Positions 5,319 through 5,576 of a stretch of 5,576 nucleotides of DNA are shown one piece after another (position 1 is the stretch's first letter; each line of letters starts with the position of its first letter). Made by a program: the position numbers and the translations under genes. Origin of the DNA: Candidatus Nesterenkonia stercoripullorum (GTDB lineage: Bacteria; Actinomycetota; Actinomycetes; Actinomycetales; Micrococcaceae); assembly GCA_019114115.1 (NCBI GenBank), contig DXGD01000273.1, positions 1 through 5,576 of the forward strand, read 5' to 3'. Under the pieces are notes generated by a model. It ran no database searches. It saw only the letters and a list, made by a program, of their open reading frames with translations, and had not been told where the DNA came from.

Positions 5319-5333
5319 AACCGCTCAGCGGTT
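5319..5333. terminator. Inverted repeat after the oxygenase operon, possible terminator
   Basis: AACCGCTCAGCGGTT forms a 6-bp stem with a 3-nt loop 48 bp after the last stop codon of the operon. No T-run follows (CCCATCT), so it is a weak intrinsic terminator. A TTGACA at 5314-5319 overlaps its left edge but has no -10 box at the proper distance. An operator for the downstream gene is the alternative. Confidence 0.35.
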
Positions 5334-5355
5334 CCCATCTCGGACGTTGTCGTGC

Positions 5356-5369
5356 TGTTGAGTACAACA
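5356..5369. promoter_or_regulatory. Imperfect palindrome upstream of the membrane protein gene
   Basis: TGTTGAGTACAACA has 5-bp arms (TGTTG/CAACA) around AGTA and lies about 50 bp before the predicted start of transcription of the next gene. It has the size of a dimeric repressor or activator site. No regulator for it is visible in the window. Confidence 0.3.
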
Positions 5370-5419
5370 CGCTGGTCACATTTAGGGCGTGTGAGTTCCG
5401 GTCTATGAGGTAAACACGC

Positions 5420-5425
5420 AATAAT
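5420..5425 (+). promoter_or_regulatory. -10 box of a probably leaderless transcript
   Basis: AATAAT differs from TATAAT only at the first base and ends 6 nt before the ATG at 5432. Transcription would therefore begin at or next to the start codon. There is no ribosome site before this ATG, which fits leaderless translation, common in actinobacteria. The -35 region is weak. Confidence 0.5.
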
Positions 5426-5431
5426 TGGCGT

Positions 5432-5576
5432 ATGAACTTCCTGCGAAGATGGCCTTACACGTTTTCTGTCGGAGTCTCGATCGTCTGTGGCGGCCTTGCC
5501 GTCATCGGGTCGGCGTCTCTGGGAGTGCCGCTGAAAGACCCCGAGGGATTCCTCGGCCCGGCATACATTCGGCTGC
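5432..5576 (+). CDS. N-terminus of a membrane protein, possibly PAP2 phosphatase family (3' end beyond window)
   Basis: Only 48 codons are present. The sequence starts MNFLRRWPYTFSVGVSIV, continues into a hydrophobic helix (about residues 11-32), and then has VPLKDPEGFLGPAYIRL. A positively charged start followed by one helix and a DP[D/E]GFLGP-type loop resembles, from memory, the N-terminus of some actinobacterial PAP2-family lipid phosphatases. That resemblance is too short to be firm. The ATG at 5432 is supported by the -10 box 6 nt upstream rather than by a ribosome site. Confidence 0.6.
   Translation, partial: MNFLRRWPYTFSVGVSIVCGGLAVIGSASLGVPLKDPEGFLGPAYIRL

Overview
The window is high-GC DNA with actinobacterial features: GC-rich codon use, AGGAGG ribosome sites, a TAGGCT-type -10 box and one probably leaderless gene. 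An actinobacterium, perhaps a member of the Micrococcales, fits best. The genus cannot be read from this stretch.

Layout. (1) Positions 1-1780, minus strand, form a sugar-uptake module. A LacI-family repressor gene (1780-749) is followed by the 5' part of a ChvE-type multiple-monosaccharide binding lipoprotein gene (399 to beyond the left edge). The 349-bp gap between them holds a good LacI-type operator (622-637) laid over a predicted -10 box, a leader of about 215 nt, and a perfect 8-bp hairpin just ahead of the lipoprotein ribosome site. (2) Positions 2655-1894, minus strand, encode a membrane zinc protease of the M50B-like family. (3) Positions 2820-5270, plus strand, form a compact three-gene operon that diverges from the protease gene. 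It encodes an 85-residue acidic, Gly/Ala/Asp-rich peptide made of three 24-residue repeats, a JmjC/cupin_4 2-oxoglutarate oxygenase of the ribosomal-oxygenase type, and a sucrase/ferredoxin-like [2Fe-2S] protein whose ATG overlaps the oxygenase stop codon. (4) From 5432 a membrane protein gene begins and runs off the right edge, apparently on a leaderless transcript.

The most notable part is region 3. A short repetitive peptide with a strong ribosome site sits directly ahead of a peptide/protein hydroxylase and a redox protein. That is the layout of a ribosomally made, post-translationally modified peptide system. Repeats 2 and 3 differ at 12 of 21 codons, but only one of those changes alters the amino acid, so the peptide sequence itself is under selection. 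The repeat core (N-P-x-G-H-D-G-G) also resembles the conserved NPVxHP..GGG loop of ribosomal protein uL2, a known substrate of the oxygenase family member NO66. The proposal that the oxygenase hydroxylates His, Asn or Asp in the repeats is inference, and I do not recognise a described system with this composition.
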